DNA of 64,000 bases from contig WASS01000019.1 of the NCBI GenBank assembly GCA_009712635.1, forward strand, positions 1-64,000, in the 5' to 3' direction. The position numbers and the translations under genes were made by a program. Below, in pieces: positions 41,841 through 50,919 of the stretch. The notes below the pieces were generated by a model, which saw only the letters and a program-made list of their open reading frames with translations, was not told the origin of the DNA and made no database searches. Source of the DNA: Hungatella sp. Its GTDB lineage: Bacteria; Bacillota; Clostridia; Lachnospirales; Lachnospiraceae. Each line of letters opens with the position of its first letter. The stretch's first letter is position 1.

Positions 41841-41941
41841 TCACATTCCTTTCATACTCTCTTTCATTATATCATTTTTCCATGAAGAATCAATTATGAA
41901 ACAAAAAAATATATAAAAATTTTGTCACGTTGATAAAAATA

Positions 41942-41970
41942 TTGTCAAATATTGAAAAATGTGATATGAT
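41942..41970 (+). promoter_or_regulatory. promoter of the ridA operon
   Basis: TTGTCA (41942-41947), 17 bases, TATGAT (41965-41970). A TTGTCA-like direct repeat (41922-41927 and 41942-41947) is a candidate site for the divergent YheO-type regulator. Confidence 0.6.
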
Positions 41971-42018
41971 AAATTTACAATCAAAAAGATAAAAATATTA
42001 TTAAAAAGGAGGAATGTT

Positions 42019-42402
42019 TTGTTGCAGAAAAAAGAACTGAGTACTGACAAAGCTCCATCTGCGATTGGACCTTATTCTCAGGCAGTTATGGCATCTGGAA
42101 TGATCTATGTATCGGGACAGCTTCCCATTGATCCATCTACCGGATCATTTGCCGGAGATGACATTAAGGCTCAGACCAGGCAGTCTCTGGAGAATATCCG
42201 GGCTGTCTTAGAATCTGCCGGTGGCAGTTTGGAGAATGTGGTGAAAACCACCGTATTACTAAAGGATATTGGGGAGTTTACAGAAATGAATGAGGTTTAT
42301 GCACAATATTTCACGGGTACCTGCCCTGCCAGAGCGGCATTCCAGGTAGGCAGCCTTCCAAAGGATGCCAGAGTGGAGATTGAGGCGGTCGCAGTATTGT
42401 AG
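42019..42402 (+). CDS. ridA: RidA-family enamine/imine deaminase
   Basis: 127 residues of the YjgF/YER057c/UK114 family, which hydrolyses reactive 2-aminoacrylate and related enamines to keto acids. It has AIGPYSQAV at the start, SGQLPIDP, and the family C-terminal motif CPARAAFQVGSLPKDARVEIEAVA, in which the Arg is the carboxylate-binding residue. It starts at TTG (42019 or 42022) after a strong AAAGGAGG. The downstream C-S lyase would generate 2-aminoacrylate, so the pairing makes chemical sense. Confidence 0.93.
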   Translation: MLQKKELSTDKAPSAIGPYSQAVMASGMIYVSGQLPIDPSTGSFAGDDIKAQTRQSLENIRAVLESAGGSLENVVKTTVLLKDIGEFTEMNEVYAQYFTGTCPARAAFQVGSLPKDARVEIEAVAVL

Positions 42403-42449
42403 TATGTATGAAAGCTAATTGATAAGACGATCACGGAGGAGGAAACATA

Positions 42450-43823
42450 ATGGAAGAGCATGGCAAAAAGCTCGGTATGTTAAATATTTTCGGTCTTGGT
42501 TTGGGTGGCGCAATTGGTTCAGGTATCTTTGTTTTACTTGGATTTGGAATCGGTTATACAGGCAGATCTATTGTCCTGGTATGTGTCGGCGGATGTTTGT
42601 TTATGCTTCTGGCTTATATGTACAATGTAATCATGAGTTCCATGTTTGTATTTAAAGGGGGGGATTACAGCCAGAAAGCGCTGCTGTTTAATCCGACAAT
42701 GACTGGTTTTTCAGCAACGATGGCTCTCGTAAACAGCATGGCTATGTCAAGCTATGCCCTTGGTATGGTTAACTATATTTCAGCCGTATTTCCCGGAGTT
42801 GCGCCCTTTACCCGTCCGGTGGCGATTCTGATTATGACTCTCTTTTTTGCAAGCACTCTGCGGGGGTCTCGTTTTATAACGCTTTTAGAAAATGCAATGA
42901 CATTAATTTTAATTGGGGCAATTGCAGTCTTTGTTATTTTTGGTATGCCTCAGGTTAGACCTGACTATTTCTCCAATGCAGACGGTGGTTTCTTCCATGG
43001 AGGATTCGCTGGTTTTGTCAGTGCAATTGCAATTATGGGCTGGGCCTGCCAGGGAACCACAATGGCACCGGTATCCATGGTTGCAGTTACTGAAAAACCG
43101 AAGAAAACCATCCCGCTTGCAATTCTCTGGATCACTGTGGCATTAGCTGTAATATATGGTTTGATGAGTATTGTTGCGGCCGGAGTACTGCCATATGACC
43201 AGGTTGCAGGAGCAAATTTAGGAGCAACTGCGAAAGCAATATTCCCTAATAGCATTTATGTTGTGTTCATTTTAGGCGGCGGTGTATTTGCCATTGCCAC
43301 CAGCTTATTAGGCGGTATTGCCATGTTCCGTTATCCGCTGATGAAAATCGCAGAGGATGGATGGCTTCCTCCTGTATTTAAAAAGACGACAAAAGGTGGC
43401 TTTCCTTGGGTCATTCAGCTTGCCTTTTATTTACTCAGTGTAATGCCAATTCTGCTTGGATTCAGTCTGGATTCCATTATTTCACTGGTAATGATCCCAT
43501 CCATGGTGATGAATGTTTATCTTAATATGGCATGTATTACACTGCCGAAAAAATATCCGGACCAGTGGAAAAAATGTGCACTTCGTATGCCAATTCCGGT
43601 GTATAATGTTATTTGTGTCCTGTCTGCAGCCTGTGCTGGAGTGGTAGCTTTTAACTTATTTAAAGATTTAAAAGGAAAGGATATTATTGCTTCCCTTGTT
43701 ATTCTGGCAATATGCGTTGGATTCTCCTTGCTTCGTATCCATACCGGAGCAGTGAAAAAGGAGTTCCTGGAGGAAAACAAAAAGGCGATTATCGTTCAGG
43801 CACTTGCAGATGATGAGGAGTAA
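42450..43823 (+). CDS. APC-superfamily amino acid permease
   Basis: 457 residues and about 12 helices. GLGLGGAIGSGIFVLLGFGIGYTG in helix 1 holds the GSGIF substrate-binding break of APC carriers. It probably imports the amino acid processed by the C-S lyase encoded next. GGAGGAAAC precedes ATG 42450, 47 bases after ridA. The substrate (cysteine, cystine, cystathionine, a D-amino acid or another thioether amino acid) is inference from context. Confidence 0.85.
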   Translation: MEEHGKKLGMLNIFGLGLGGAIGSGIFVLLGFGIGYTGRSIVLVCVGGCLFMLLAYMYNVIMSSMFVFKGGDYSQKALLFNPTMTGFSATMALVNSMAMSSYALGMVNYISAVFPGVAPFTRPVAILIMTLFFASTLRGSRFITLLENAMTLILIGAIAVFVIFGMPQVRPDYFSNADGGFFHGGFAGFVSAIAIMGWACQGTTMAPVSMVAVTEKPKKTIPLAILWITVALAVIYGLMSIVAAGVLPYDQVAGANLGATAKAIFPNSIYVVFILGGGVFAIATSLLGGIAMFRYPLMKIAEDGWLPPVFKKTTKGGFPWVIQLAFYLLSVMPILLGFSLDSIISLVMIPSMVMNVYLNMACITLPKKYPDQWKKCALRMPIPVYNVICVLSAACAGVVAFNLFKDLKGKDIIASLVILAICVGFSLLRIHTGAVKKEFLEENKKAIIVQALADDEE

Positions 43824-43906
43824 AAATAATAAAATAAATACAAGGTGTTTGCTGTCACTAAGGTTTACCGTGCCGACGGCGAATTAAGATGAAGGAGGAT
43901 ATAGCT

Positions 43907-45121
43907 ATGAAATACGATTTTACATCAATTATGGACCGCAGAGGCAAAGATGCCATTGCTGTGGATGGTCTTGGAACTTTACCAGGTTTCGCTCCGGATC
44001 TTCCAAAGGAGGGCTATGATACGATTCCGATGTGGGTTGCAGATATGAACTTTCCAACTGTGCCATCCATATGTGCAACCATTGTGGAACGTGTGCAGCA
44101 CCCGGCATTTGGTTATTTCAGCCCATCAGAGGAATATTACGATGCCATTATCAAGTGGCAGGAGGAGAGAAACGGGGTAACAGGACTGACAAAAGAATGC
44201 ATCGGTTATGAAAACGGTGTACTTGGGGGAGTTATCTCTGTATTGAATGCATTTTCAGCACCTGGTGATGCAGTACTTCTCCATTCCCCTACCTATATCG
44301 GTTTTACCATGAGCCTTGAGAATAATGGACGTAAAATCATACATAGTCCATTAAAGCAGGACGAGAACGGCGTATGGCGCATGGACTATGAGGATATGGA
44401 TAAAAAAATAAAGGCTCATAAGATTCATACCGCTATCTTCTGCAATCCTCACAACCCATGCGGACGTGTATGGGAAAAATGGGAGATTGAAAAAGCGATG
44501 GAAGTCTATAAGAATAATGATTGTATCGTTATTTCTGACGAAATCTGGTCTGATCTTATTTTAGACGGAAATAAACATATTCCGGTTCAGTCTGTCAGTG
44601 AAGATGCCCGCAAGCGTACCATAGCCCTTTATGCGCCCAGCAAAACCTTTAACCTGGCAGGACTGATTGGATCTTATCATATTATTTATGATCCATATAT
44701 AAGAGACCGCGTCCGCGCCCAGAGCAGCAAATCCCATTACAATGACATGAATGTGCTGAGCATGCATGCGTTAATCGGTGCATATGGAACGGAAGGTGCA
44801 GAGTGGGTGGATGAGTTGTGCCAGGTGCTCACAAACAATGTGGAATATGCTTATGACTATATCACAAAGAATTTCAAAGGTGTAAAGCTTTCCAAACCAC
44901 AAGGAACCTATATGCTGTTTATGGACTGCACAGATTGGTGTAAAGAGAATGGAAAGACCATTGATGAACTGGAAAAGGCCGGCTGGGATGTAGGTGTTGC
45001 ATGGCAGGATGGCCGCATGTTCCACGGACCATGCTCCATTCGCCTGAATCTGGCTCTTCCTTTCAGCAGAGTTGAGGAAGCAATGAAGCGCCTGGATGAG
45101 CATGTTTTTAACGCCAAATAA
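43907..45121 (+). CDS. PLP-dependent C-S lyase, MalY/PatB-type (cystathionine beta-lyase-like)
   Basis: 404 residues of the fold-type I MalY/PatB group. It has WVADMNFPTVPSICATI near the start, NPHNPCGRVWEKWEIE in the middle, the Asp in ISDEIWSDLIL, and the PLP lysine in APSKTFNLAGL. It splits cysteine, cystathionine or cysteine S-conjugates to a thiol, ammonia and pyruvate through 2-aminoacrylate. ATG 43907 has AAGGAGG 7 bases upstream. Context with RidA and a permease points to catabolism of a sulfur amino acid. Confidence 0.9.
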   Translation: MKYDFTSIMDRRGKDAIAVDGLGTLPGFAPDLPKEGYDTIPMWVADMNFPTVPSICATIVERVQHPAFGYFSPSEEYYDAIIKWQEERNGVTGLTKECIGYENGVLGGVISVLNAFSAPGDAVLLHSPTYIGFTMSLENNGRKIIHSPLKQDENGVWRMDYEDMDKKIKAHKIHTAIFCNPHNPCGRVWEKWEIEKAMEVYKNNDCIVISDEIWSDLILDGNKHIPVQSVSEDARKRTIALYAPSKTFNLAGLIGSYHIIYDPYIRDRVRAQSSKSHYNDMNVLSMHALIGAYGTEGAEWVDELCQVLTNNVEYAYDYITKNFKGVKLSKPQGTYMLFMDCTDWCKENGKTIDELEKAGWDVGVAWQDGRMFHGPCSIRLNLALPFSRVEEAMKRLDEHVFNAK

Positions 45122-45147
45122 ATTCACAGAAAAACGAGGTGCACAAT

Positions 45148-45690
45148 ATGGGGAAAATATATGTAAATGACAAAATGCGTAATTTTACATTTGATACACC
45201 TTTTCGTAAAAATGTCAGTCTCAGTGAGGCAGCAGGCGGAAAGAAACTGGCTCTTGTATTTCTTCGCTATTATGGTTGTACGCTGTGCCAGTATGACCTT
45301 TCCCAGTATGCCAAAAACTATGAAAAGATCACGGCAGCAGGAGGAGAATTACTGGTGGTTCTGCAGAGCGATCCGGATTTATTAAGAGAGGACATGGGAA
45401 AAGAAGATATGTTCCCCTTTGAAATTGTCTGTGATCCAAAGGAAGAACTCTACCGGGAGTTTGAGATCCTTCCTGCAGCCAGTAAAAAAGATCTGGCTGG
45501 ATTAAAAACCATGGTGAAAGTCGGGAAAGCCATGGCAGCAGGTTTCAATCACGGAAGGTATGAGGGGGATGAGCTGCAGCTGCCGGCGGCATTTATCCTG
45601 ACACCCGATCTTACCGTAACATACGCTCACTATGCAAAGGTGATAGACGATGTTTTGGATGCAGAACAGATTGCAGACATGATGAAATAA
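45148..45690 (+). CDS. peroxiredoxin-like (AhpC/TSA-type) protein with CTLC motif
   Basis: 180 residues with a thioredoxin fold. LVFLRYYGCTLCQYDLSQY carries a CxxC pair at the usual redox position, as in the Prx-like2 group rather than a classical PxxxTxxC peroxiredoxin. PAAFILTPDLTVTYAHYAK is the late beta-hairpin. ATG 45148 with GAGGTG upstream is preferred over GTG 45139. It closes the ridA operon and may handle the sulfide or persulfide released by the lyase, or peroxide stress. Neither is proven. Confidence 0.75.
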   Translation: MGKIYVNDKMRNFTFDTPFRKNVSLSEAAGGKKLALVFLRYYGCTLCQYDLSQYAKNYEKITAAGGELLVVLQSDPDLLREDMGKEDMFPFEIVCDPKEELYREFEILPAASKKDLAGLKTMVKVGKAMAAGFNHGRYEGDELQLPAAFILTPDLTVTYAHYAKVIDDVLDAEQIADMMK

Positions 45691-45699
45691 TTTAACCAG

Positions 45700-46632
45700 C
45701 TAAGAAATCAATTTCAAAAATTCAGACATGGCAAACGTAATATACCGGTTCTTCTTACTGAAGAAACAGATATTACGTTTGCTTTTTTCTTCGTCAAGCT
45801 TGTAATAGATCATATCCGTAAGTGCCGGTGATTTACATAAAAGTGTATCGCTGACAAAACAGATCCCCATACCGGAGCAGGCAATGTGATATGCGGTTGA
45901 CTGCTGATCCAGTTCAAACAGGATATGAGGCTTAAAACCATTTGCTTTACATAAATAGTTTCCCCTTTGCATGGTATCATTATTTGGCTTCAGCATGATG
46001 AAAGGATAATCCTTAAATTCCATCAAAGGCACTACAGGAACTTTCGGGTCCTGACACGCATCTGACCGGATCTGTTCCAGTGAAACCTGATATTCCTGAA
46101 GGCTTTGATTAATCTGGTATTTTTTAGGAACGGCGATCATTAAATGTTCTTCCCGGTATAAAAAAGAATCAAACTTTGTTTCGCACAGGGTGCTGTTATC
46201 TACAATAAAATCCAGTGAACCCAGTAAAAGCTGAGATTCAAGATTACTGGTATTGTCTTCAATGATCGTTACGTTAATCCCTGGATACTGCTGGTGCAGG
46301 CTGGAGATAAGAGGGGGAATGACATAGGAAGTAAATAAATTGCTGCCTCCAATGGTCAGCGTTCCGGTCTGTAAGTTCCTGGCATCATCGAGATAATTAC
46401 GAAAGTCCTGTTCTATGGCCATGATAGATTCGGCTGCCTGTATGTATTTATAACCGCACTCCGTCAGCCCTACAGGTGTTATGCTCCGGTCAAAAATCGG
46501 CATACCGATTTTTGTTTCAATTCTTTTAATGGTGGAACTCAACGAGGGCTGTGAAATATAAAGATTGTTTGCTGCTTTTGAGAAGCTCTTTTCTTTGTAG
46601 ACCTCATAAACGTATTCTTTTCCAGAAAACAT
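45700..46632 (-). CDS. LysR-family transcriptional regulator
   Basis: 310 residues with an N-terminal winged helix (SFSKAANNLYISQPSLSSTIKRIETKIGMPIFDRS) and a two-lobed effector domain (GTLTIGGSNLFTSYVIPPLI). I start it at ATG 46632 because GGAGG lies 6 bases upstream; the upstream ATG overlaps that site. It is divergent from aspA with an AT-rich 128-base gap containing ATCAATTGAT and is its likely regulator. It converges on the peroxiredoxin-like gene. Confidence 0.88.
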   Translation of the reverse strand: MFSGKEYVYEVYKEKSFSKAANNLYISQPSLSSTIKRIETKIGMPIFDRSITPVGLTECGYKYIQAAESIMAIEQDFRNYLDDARNLQTGTLTIGGSNLFTSYVIPPLISSLHQQYPGINVTIIEDNTSNLESQLLLGSLDFIVDNSTLCETKFDSFLYREEHLMIAVPKKYQINQSLQEYQVSLEQIRSDACQDPKVPVVPLMEFKDYPFIMLKPNNDTMQRGNYLCKANGFKPHILFELDQQSTAYHIACSGMGICFVSDTLLCKSPALTDMIYYKLDEEKSKRNICFFSKKNRYITFAMSEFLKLIS

Positions 46633-46760
46633 GGCTGCCTCCATATAAATGTAAAGTTATGATTATTATAAATCAATTGATATTTGATTATAGTATAAAT
46701 GGAATATATAATTATTACAAGAATTACATATCAAACAATTGTAAAAAGAGAGGGTATCCT

Positions 46761-48191
46761 ATGGAATACAGGTTGACTGATAAAGAGGAAGAGTATCGTG
46801 TGGAAAAAGACATCATTGGTGAGCTGAAGGTTTTAAAAAGTGCTTACTACGGGAGTCAATCTTTAAGAGCTAAAGAAAATTTTCATATTACAGGACTTAG
46901 CATGCATCCGGAGATTATTAAAAATGTAGCTTATATTAAAAAAGCTGCTGCAATTACCAATTTTGAAGCGGGTCTTCTGGATGAAGCAATCTCACTGGCA
47001 ATTGTACAGGCATGCGACGAATTACTGAAAGGAAAGTTTCTGGAATATTTTATCGTAGATCCCATACAGGGCGGAGCAGGGACTTCCCTGAATATGAATG
47101 CTAATGAAGTTATTGCAAACAGAGCCATAGAGATCCTGGGCGGAGAAAAAGGGGATTATAGCCTGGTTAATCCCAATGATCATGTAAACTGCGGGCAATC
47201 CACCAATGACGTAATTCCTACAGCAGGCAAAATGACATGTTACGTTCTTTTAAAGAAAGCATTTATACAGCTGGAACGTCTTAAGCAGGCATTTGAGGAA
47301 AAATCAAAGGAATTTGATCATGTGATTAAAATGGGAAGAACCCAGTTACAGGATGCAGTACCCATTCGTCTGGGCCAGGAATTCCACGCATATGCAACGG
47401 CTGTCAAAAGAGATATGATCCGTATTGAGAAAGTATTTGAAGAAATAAGGTATGTCAATTTAGGCGGAACCGCCATAGGAACCGGAATTAACGCAGATGA
47501 ATATTACATGAAGCAGATTGTGCCAAAGTTAAAAGAAGTATCCGGCATAGATGTGATACAGGCATCCGATCTTTTTGATGCAACACAAAGCCTGGATGCC
47601 TTCGTAGCAATATCCGGTGCGGTTAAGACCTGTGCAGTTACCCTCTCAAAGATAGCCAGTGATTTACGGCTGATGTCTTCAGGACCAAGAACAGGATTTG
47701 GAGAAATCAACCTTCCGGCAAGACAGAACGGCTCTTCCATTATGCCTGGAAAAGTAAATCCGGTAATTCCCGAGGTAGTCAATCAGGTGGCATTTCATAT
47801 CATTGGAAATGATCTGACCATAACATTAGCGGCTGAAGCGGGACAGCTGGAGTTAAACGCCTTTGAACCTATTGTGTTTTATACTCTGTTTCAATCCCTT
47901 GATACGTTGACATATGCGGTACAGACATTTGTAGATCATTGTATCACCGGTATTACTGCAAATGAGGAGAGATGCCGTCAATTAGTAGAAAACAGTGTAG
48001 GAGTCATTACTGCGTTATGTCCTCACATCGGTTATAGAGATTCTGCGGAGATTGCCAAAGAGGCCATACGGACAGGAAGACCGGTGAGGGAGCTTATTAT
48101 TAAAAAAGGATTACTGTCTCCGGCTGACGTTAATATAGTTCTGAATCCAATGAATATGACACGGCCGGGAATTGCAAAAAAGAGTTGTTAG
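46761..48191 (+). CDS. aspA: aspartate ammonia-lyase
   Basis: 476 residues of the aspartase/fumarase superfamily. It shows GAGTSLNMNANEVIANRA, HVNCGQSTNDVIPTA, and the flexible signature loop GSSIMPGKVNPVIPE that holds the catalytic Ser. The MPGKVNPVIPEVVNQ form favours aspartase over fumarase. It deaminates aspartate to fumarate plus ammonia. The start ATG 46761 follows AGAGAGGG; a long open frame further upstream overlaps the divergent LysR gene and is not coding. The product could feed fumarate reduction or exchange through Dcu-type carriers. Confidence 0.92.
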   Translation: MEYRLTDKEEEYRVEKDIIGELKVLKSAYYGSQSLRAKENFHITGLSMHPEIIKNVAYIKKAAAITNFEAGLLDEAISLAIVQACDELLKGKFLEYFIVDPIQGGAGTSLNMNANEVIANRAIEILGGEKGDYSLVNPNDHVNCGQSTNDVIPTAGKMTCYVLLKKAFIQLERLKQAFEEKSKEFDHVIKMGRTQLQDAVPIRLGQEFHAYATAVKRDMIRIEKVFEEIRYVNLGGTAIGTGINADEYYMKQIVPKLKEVSGIDVIQASDLFDATQSLDAFVAISGAVKTCAVTLSKIASDLRLMSSGPRTGFGEINLPARQNGSSIMPGKVNPVIPEVVNQVAFHIIGNDLTITLAAEAGQLELNAFEPIVFYTLFQSLDTLTYAVQTFVDHCITGITANEERCRQLVENSVGVITALCPHIGYRDSAEIAKEAIRTGRPVRELIIKKGLLSPADVNIVLNPMNMTRPGIAKKSC

Positions 48192-48194
48192 TTT

Positions 48195-48234
48195 TAAAGC
48201 CATTGCAAAGACAAAACATGCAGTGGCTTTTTTT
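48195..48234 (+). terminator. intrinsic terminator after aspA
   Basis: AAAGCCATTGC pairs with GCAGTGGCTTT around a 13-base loop, followed by TTTTG. Confidence 0.85.
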
Positions 48235-48346
48235 GAGTAAAAAGCGTAAGTCGTAAACATATATTTAATATAACTATAAATATATAGACACAAGATAATA
48301 AAGGTGGTATTATATCCAATATATTAGATAGAAGGGAGATGATACT

Positions 48347-49096
48347 ATTTTTTGGGACGCATCAAAGGATGAATTAAAAAACGGTTATATCAAAGAGGGG
48401 GAGACATATACCTGTGTTGTCTGCGGGGAAAGCTATCTGAGAGGACGGATCTATGAAAAGGATGGGCTTTTCTATGATGCAGAAAAATCTATGAAAGAGC
48501 ATATAAAAGAAAAACATGGGTCTATGTTATCCTATGTCCTGAATATGAGCTATGGAAATACCGGAATTACCCAGGCGCAGCAGAAGGTGCTGCAGCTCAT
48601 TGCACAGGGGATGTCAGATAAGGAGGTAGCTTCTGCACTGGGCGTTGCTGATTCAACCATTCGAAATCACAAGTATAAATTAAGGGAAAAAGAAAAGCAG
48701 GCCAAGGTTTTTCTGGCTATGATGGAACTGCTGTCTGAGCAGACACAAAAGGAGATCAGCCGGCTGGAAGGAAGTGTTCTGCACGACGCACACAACACTG
48801 CCACCATGGTGGATGACCGCTATAATATAACAGATAAAGAGGTTGAGAGTATTAGAAAAACCTATTTTAATGAAAAAGGCGGTTTAAAAAGCATACCTGC
48901 AAGAGAGAAGAAAAAGCTGGTTGTGTTAAGCGAAATTGTAAAGAATTTTGTCCCGGGTAAGCAATATGAAGAGAAGGAGTTAAACCGTATTTTAAAAAGA
49001 ATTTACGATGATAATGCCGCCATTCGAAGAGCGCTTATTGAATATGGTTTTATGGATCGGACGAACGATAATACCTTCTACTGGGTGAAAGAGTAG
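48347..49096 (+). CDS. zinc-finger - LuxR-type HTH - DUF2087 regulator with apparent AUU start
   Basis: 249 residues if begun at ATT 48347. The open frame (from TAG 48329) has no ATG, GTG or TTG before ATG 48491, yet the stretch between is clearly coding: it supplies CVVC near residue 23, which pairs with HIKEKH (residues 51-56) to complete a C2H2-type zinc finger. Starting at 48491 would cut the finger in half. GAAGGGAG ends 8 bases before the ATT, ideal spacing. A LuxR-type helix-turn-helix (ITQAQQKVLQLIAQGMSDKEVASALGVADSTIRNH) and a C-terminal DUF2087 domain follow. The alternative is a one-base loss in the T6 tract after ATG 48339, which would also restore the frame but leaves no spacing from the ribosome site. 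Confidence 0.75.
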   Translation: MFWDASKDELKNGYIKEGETYTCVVCGESYLRGRIYEKDGLFYDAEKSMKEHIKEKHGSMLSYVLNMSYGNTGITQAQQKVLQLIAQGMSDKEVASALGVADSTIRNHKYKLREKEKQAKVFLAMMELLSEQTQKEISRLEGSVLHDAHNTATMVDDRYNITDKEVESIRKTYFNEKGGLKSIPAREKKKLVVLSEIVKNFVPGKQYEEKELNRILKRIYDDNAAIRRALIEYGFMDRTNDNTFYWVKE

Positions 49097-49119
49097 GGAT
49101 AAGCTGAGGAGGTTTTGGA

Positions 49120-49812
49120 ATGAAGGAGAAGATTCGAAGTGCGGTCCTTCAGCTGGGGGCGGATGTATGCGGATTTGTAAGTGCAAAAGGGTTTGAACAG
49201 GCACCGGAGAGCTTTCGGCCTGGCAGTATTTTTAAGCGCTGTAAAAGTGTTGTTGTATTTGGATTAGCGTTACCCCGCGGGCTATATGAGGTTGATTCCC
49301 GTTTCGCCTATTCCCATTATAACAGTTTTGCCTGTCCCCAGGCAGACCGCATCGCGCTACAGACTGCCAGGTTGTTAGAAGACAGATTTGAAGCCTGCGC
49401 AGTTCCGCTGCCATGTGATTCCCCCTATGAATACTGGGATGAAGAGAAGATGGAAGGGAGGGGGCTTATATCCATGAAGCATGCGGCATGTCTTGCGGGT
49501 CTTGGTACATTAGGTAAGAATACGCTGCTTTTAAATAAAGACTATGGAAACCGCCTGGTCGTGGGCTGTGTTCTCTTAGATCTGGATATTGAGCCGGATG
49601 AACCGGCTGTTTCTTTCTGTCCCGACAACTGCCGGCTGTGTATTGAAAATTGCCCTCAGGGGGCTATTAAGTCAGGTTTTGTGGAGCAGAAGCCATGCCG
49701 GTTATATAGCTATGGCAAGACAAAGCGGGGTTTTGAAACGGTGGAATGTAATCGATGCAGAACTGTCTGCCCCATGGGTTTTGGAATCAGAAAAGGAAAG
49801 GAAAAAGTATGA
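49120..49812 (+). CDS. QueG-like double 4Fe-4S protein
   Basis: 230 residues related to the Fe-S part of epoxyqueuosine reductase. A C-terminal ferredoxin-type unit carries C-x3-C-x2-C-x3-CP (CPDNCRLCIENCPQGA) and a second CNRCRTVCPMG cluster. Upstream is the conserved AACLAGLGTLGKNTLLLNKDYG segment. The cobalamin-binding N-terminal domain is short and its catalytic Asp is not obvious, so it is unlikely to be a true QueG (about 380 residues). AGGAGG precedes the ATG. The stop overlaps the following tusA-like start by ATGA, suggesting a redox role in sulfur transfer. Confidence 0.8.
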   Translation: MKEKIRSAVLQLGADVCGFVSAKGFEQAPESFRPGSIFKRCKSVVVFGLALPRGLYEVDSRFAYSHYNSFACPQADRIALQTARLLEDRFEACAVPLPCDSPYEYWDEEKMEGRGLISMKHAACLAGLGTLGKNTLLLNKDYGNRLVVGCVLLDLDIEPDEPAVSFCPDNCRLCIENCPQGAIKSGFVEQKPCRLYSYGKTKRGFETVECNRCRTVCPMGFGIRKGKEKV

Positions 49813-50030
49813 AAAAAATAGACTGTCTGGGCGAGATCTGCCCGGTACCAGTAATGAAACTGCAGGCAGTTATGGATTCCATACAAAAAGGCGAGGACTA
49901 TCTGCTTGTTACAGATCACAGCTGCACCATTTCCAATCTGGAATCCTTTTGCAAAGCCAATAAATTAAGTTACCAGTTGGATGAGGTAATGAATGGCGTA
50001 TGGGAGATTACCGTAACTGCTAGCAGATAG
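49809..50030 (+). CDS. TusA/SirA-family sulfur carrier (first copy)
   Basis: 73 residues with the family motif CLGEICPVPVMK, whose Cys in CPxP carries persulfide sulfur. It is translationally coupled to the QueG-like gene (ATGA overlap) and ends overlapping the 3' end of the convergent LysR gene by 11 bases. A second TusA lies at 51861-52088 inside the transporter operon; the two share CLGE-x-CPVP and a DHSC segment. Confidence 0.9.
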   Translation: MKKIDCLGEICPVPVMKLQAVMDSIQKGEDYLLVTDHSCTISNLESFCKANKLSYQLDEVMNGVWEITVTASR

Positions 50031-50919
50031 TGTCCTTCAATATTTTTTCAATATATTTTATGAGCTTTGCCGATTCAGGAGAAGCAGGAACATCACCAGA
50101 ACGTTTGATGGAGTAGTAATCATTTTCAAACTCCAGCCCGGGACATTCAATGATGCGAAGCTGCTTATGGTAAAGCTCTTTTTTTATTGCCATATACGGC
50201 AGAAATGCCAGACCAAAGCCGTTAATTGCGGAAAGCTTAATGGATTCCGTGGATTCCAGTGTGTAGGGAATATGAAGTCTTCCAATCTGAATTCCGTTTT
50301 TAACCAGGGATTTGTCCAGGAGCTGCCTGGTTTTCTGGTTCTTTACAAGCATCAGCAGAGGAAAATGATAAAGTTCCTCAGAGGACAGCTGATCCGGAAC
50401 TTGCATCTTTTCTCCGGCAACCAGACAGAACCGGTCGGTGAATACCTTTTTGGAGGAAAGATTTTTATCCTTTGGTTTGCCGATGATAATCCCCATATCT
50501 GCCTGACCTTTTGTTATTTTTTCTTCAATGTTCTGGCTGGACATGACCTCCATCTGAAGGGTGTATTGGGGATAATTGTTCTTAACATGATAAAGGGTAC
50601 AGGGCAGGGCATAGGAATAGACACAGGGGTTGGCCATAATATGTATGGTTTTATTCTGGTTTTGAGAGTTGGAGATATCAAGAAACATTCGGTCATAAGA
50701 AGATGTAATTTCCGTGGCATAATGGGATACGATTTTACCTGTATCCGTAGGAACGACCCCGTTATAATTGCGCTCAAAAAGCCGGGTTCCAATTTCCAAC
50801 TCCATGGCACGAAGCTGCTGGCTTAGTGCAGACTGGCTGATGTTCATTAATTCTGCAGCCTTTGAAATACTTCCAGTTTCCACTATTTTTATAAACATCT
50901 TCAGATTTAGAACGTTCAT
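50020..50919 (-). CDS. LysR-family transcriptional regulator of the sulfur cluster
   Basis: 299 residues with the LysR winged helix (GSISKAAELMNISQSALSQQLRAMELEIGTRLF) and effector domain. I start at ATG 50919, which has GGGGG 7 bases upstream; 20 further in-frame residues before it lack a ribosome site. Divergent from the YeeE/TusA operon, it is probably its regulator. Relatives of this shape (CysB/CbbR-like or GltC-like) respond to sulfur or amino-acid metabolites, but the effector here is unknown. Confidence 0.88.
   Translation of the reverse strand: MNVLNLKMFIKIVETGSISKAAELMNISQSALSQQLRAMELEIGTRLFERNYNGVVPTDTGKIVSHYATEITSSYDRMFLDISNSQNQNKTIHIMANPCVYSYALPCTLYHVKNNYPQYTLQMEVMSSQNIEEKITKGQADMGIIIGKPKDKNLSSKKVFTDRFCLVAGEKMQVPDQLSSEELYHFPLLMLVKNQKTRQLLDKSLVKNGIQIGRLHIPYTLESTESIKLSAINGFGLAFLPYMAIKKELYHKQLRIIECPGLEFENDYYSIKRSGDVPASPESAKLIKYIEKILKDTIC

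Noticed and set aside
46551-46760. Upstream extension of aspA
   Set aside because: The extra 70 codons overlap the divergent LysR gene and precede a strong ribosome site at the true ATG 46761.
49589-49963. 124-codon frame bridging the QueG-like and tusA-like genes
   Set aside because: It overlaps two recognisable genes in another frame and has no ribosome site.
50167-50826. 219-codon plus-strand frame opposite lysR
   Set aside because: It is the antisense of a clear LysR effector domain, and its Phe/Ile/Gly-rich composition is typical of a shadow frame.
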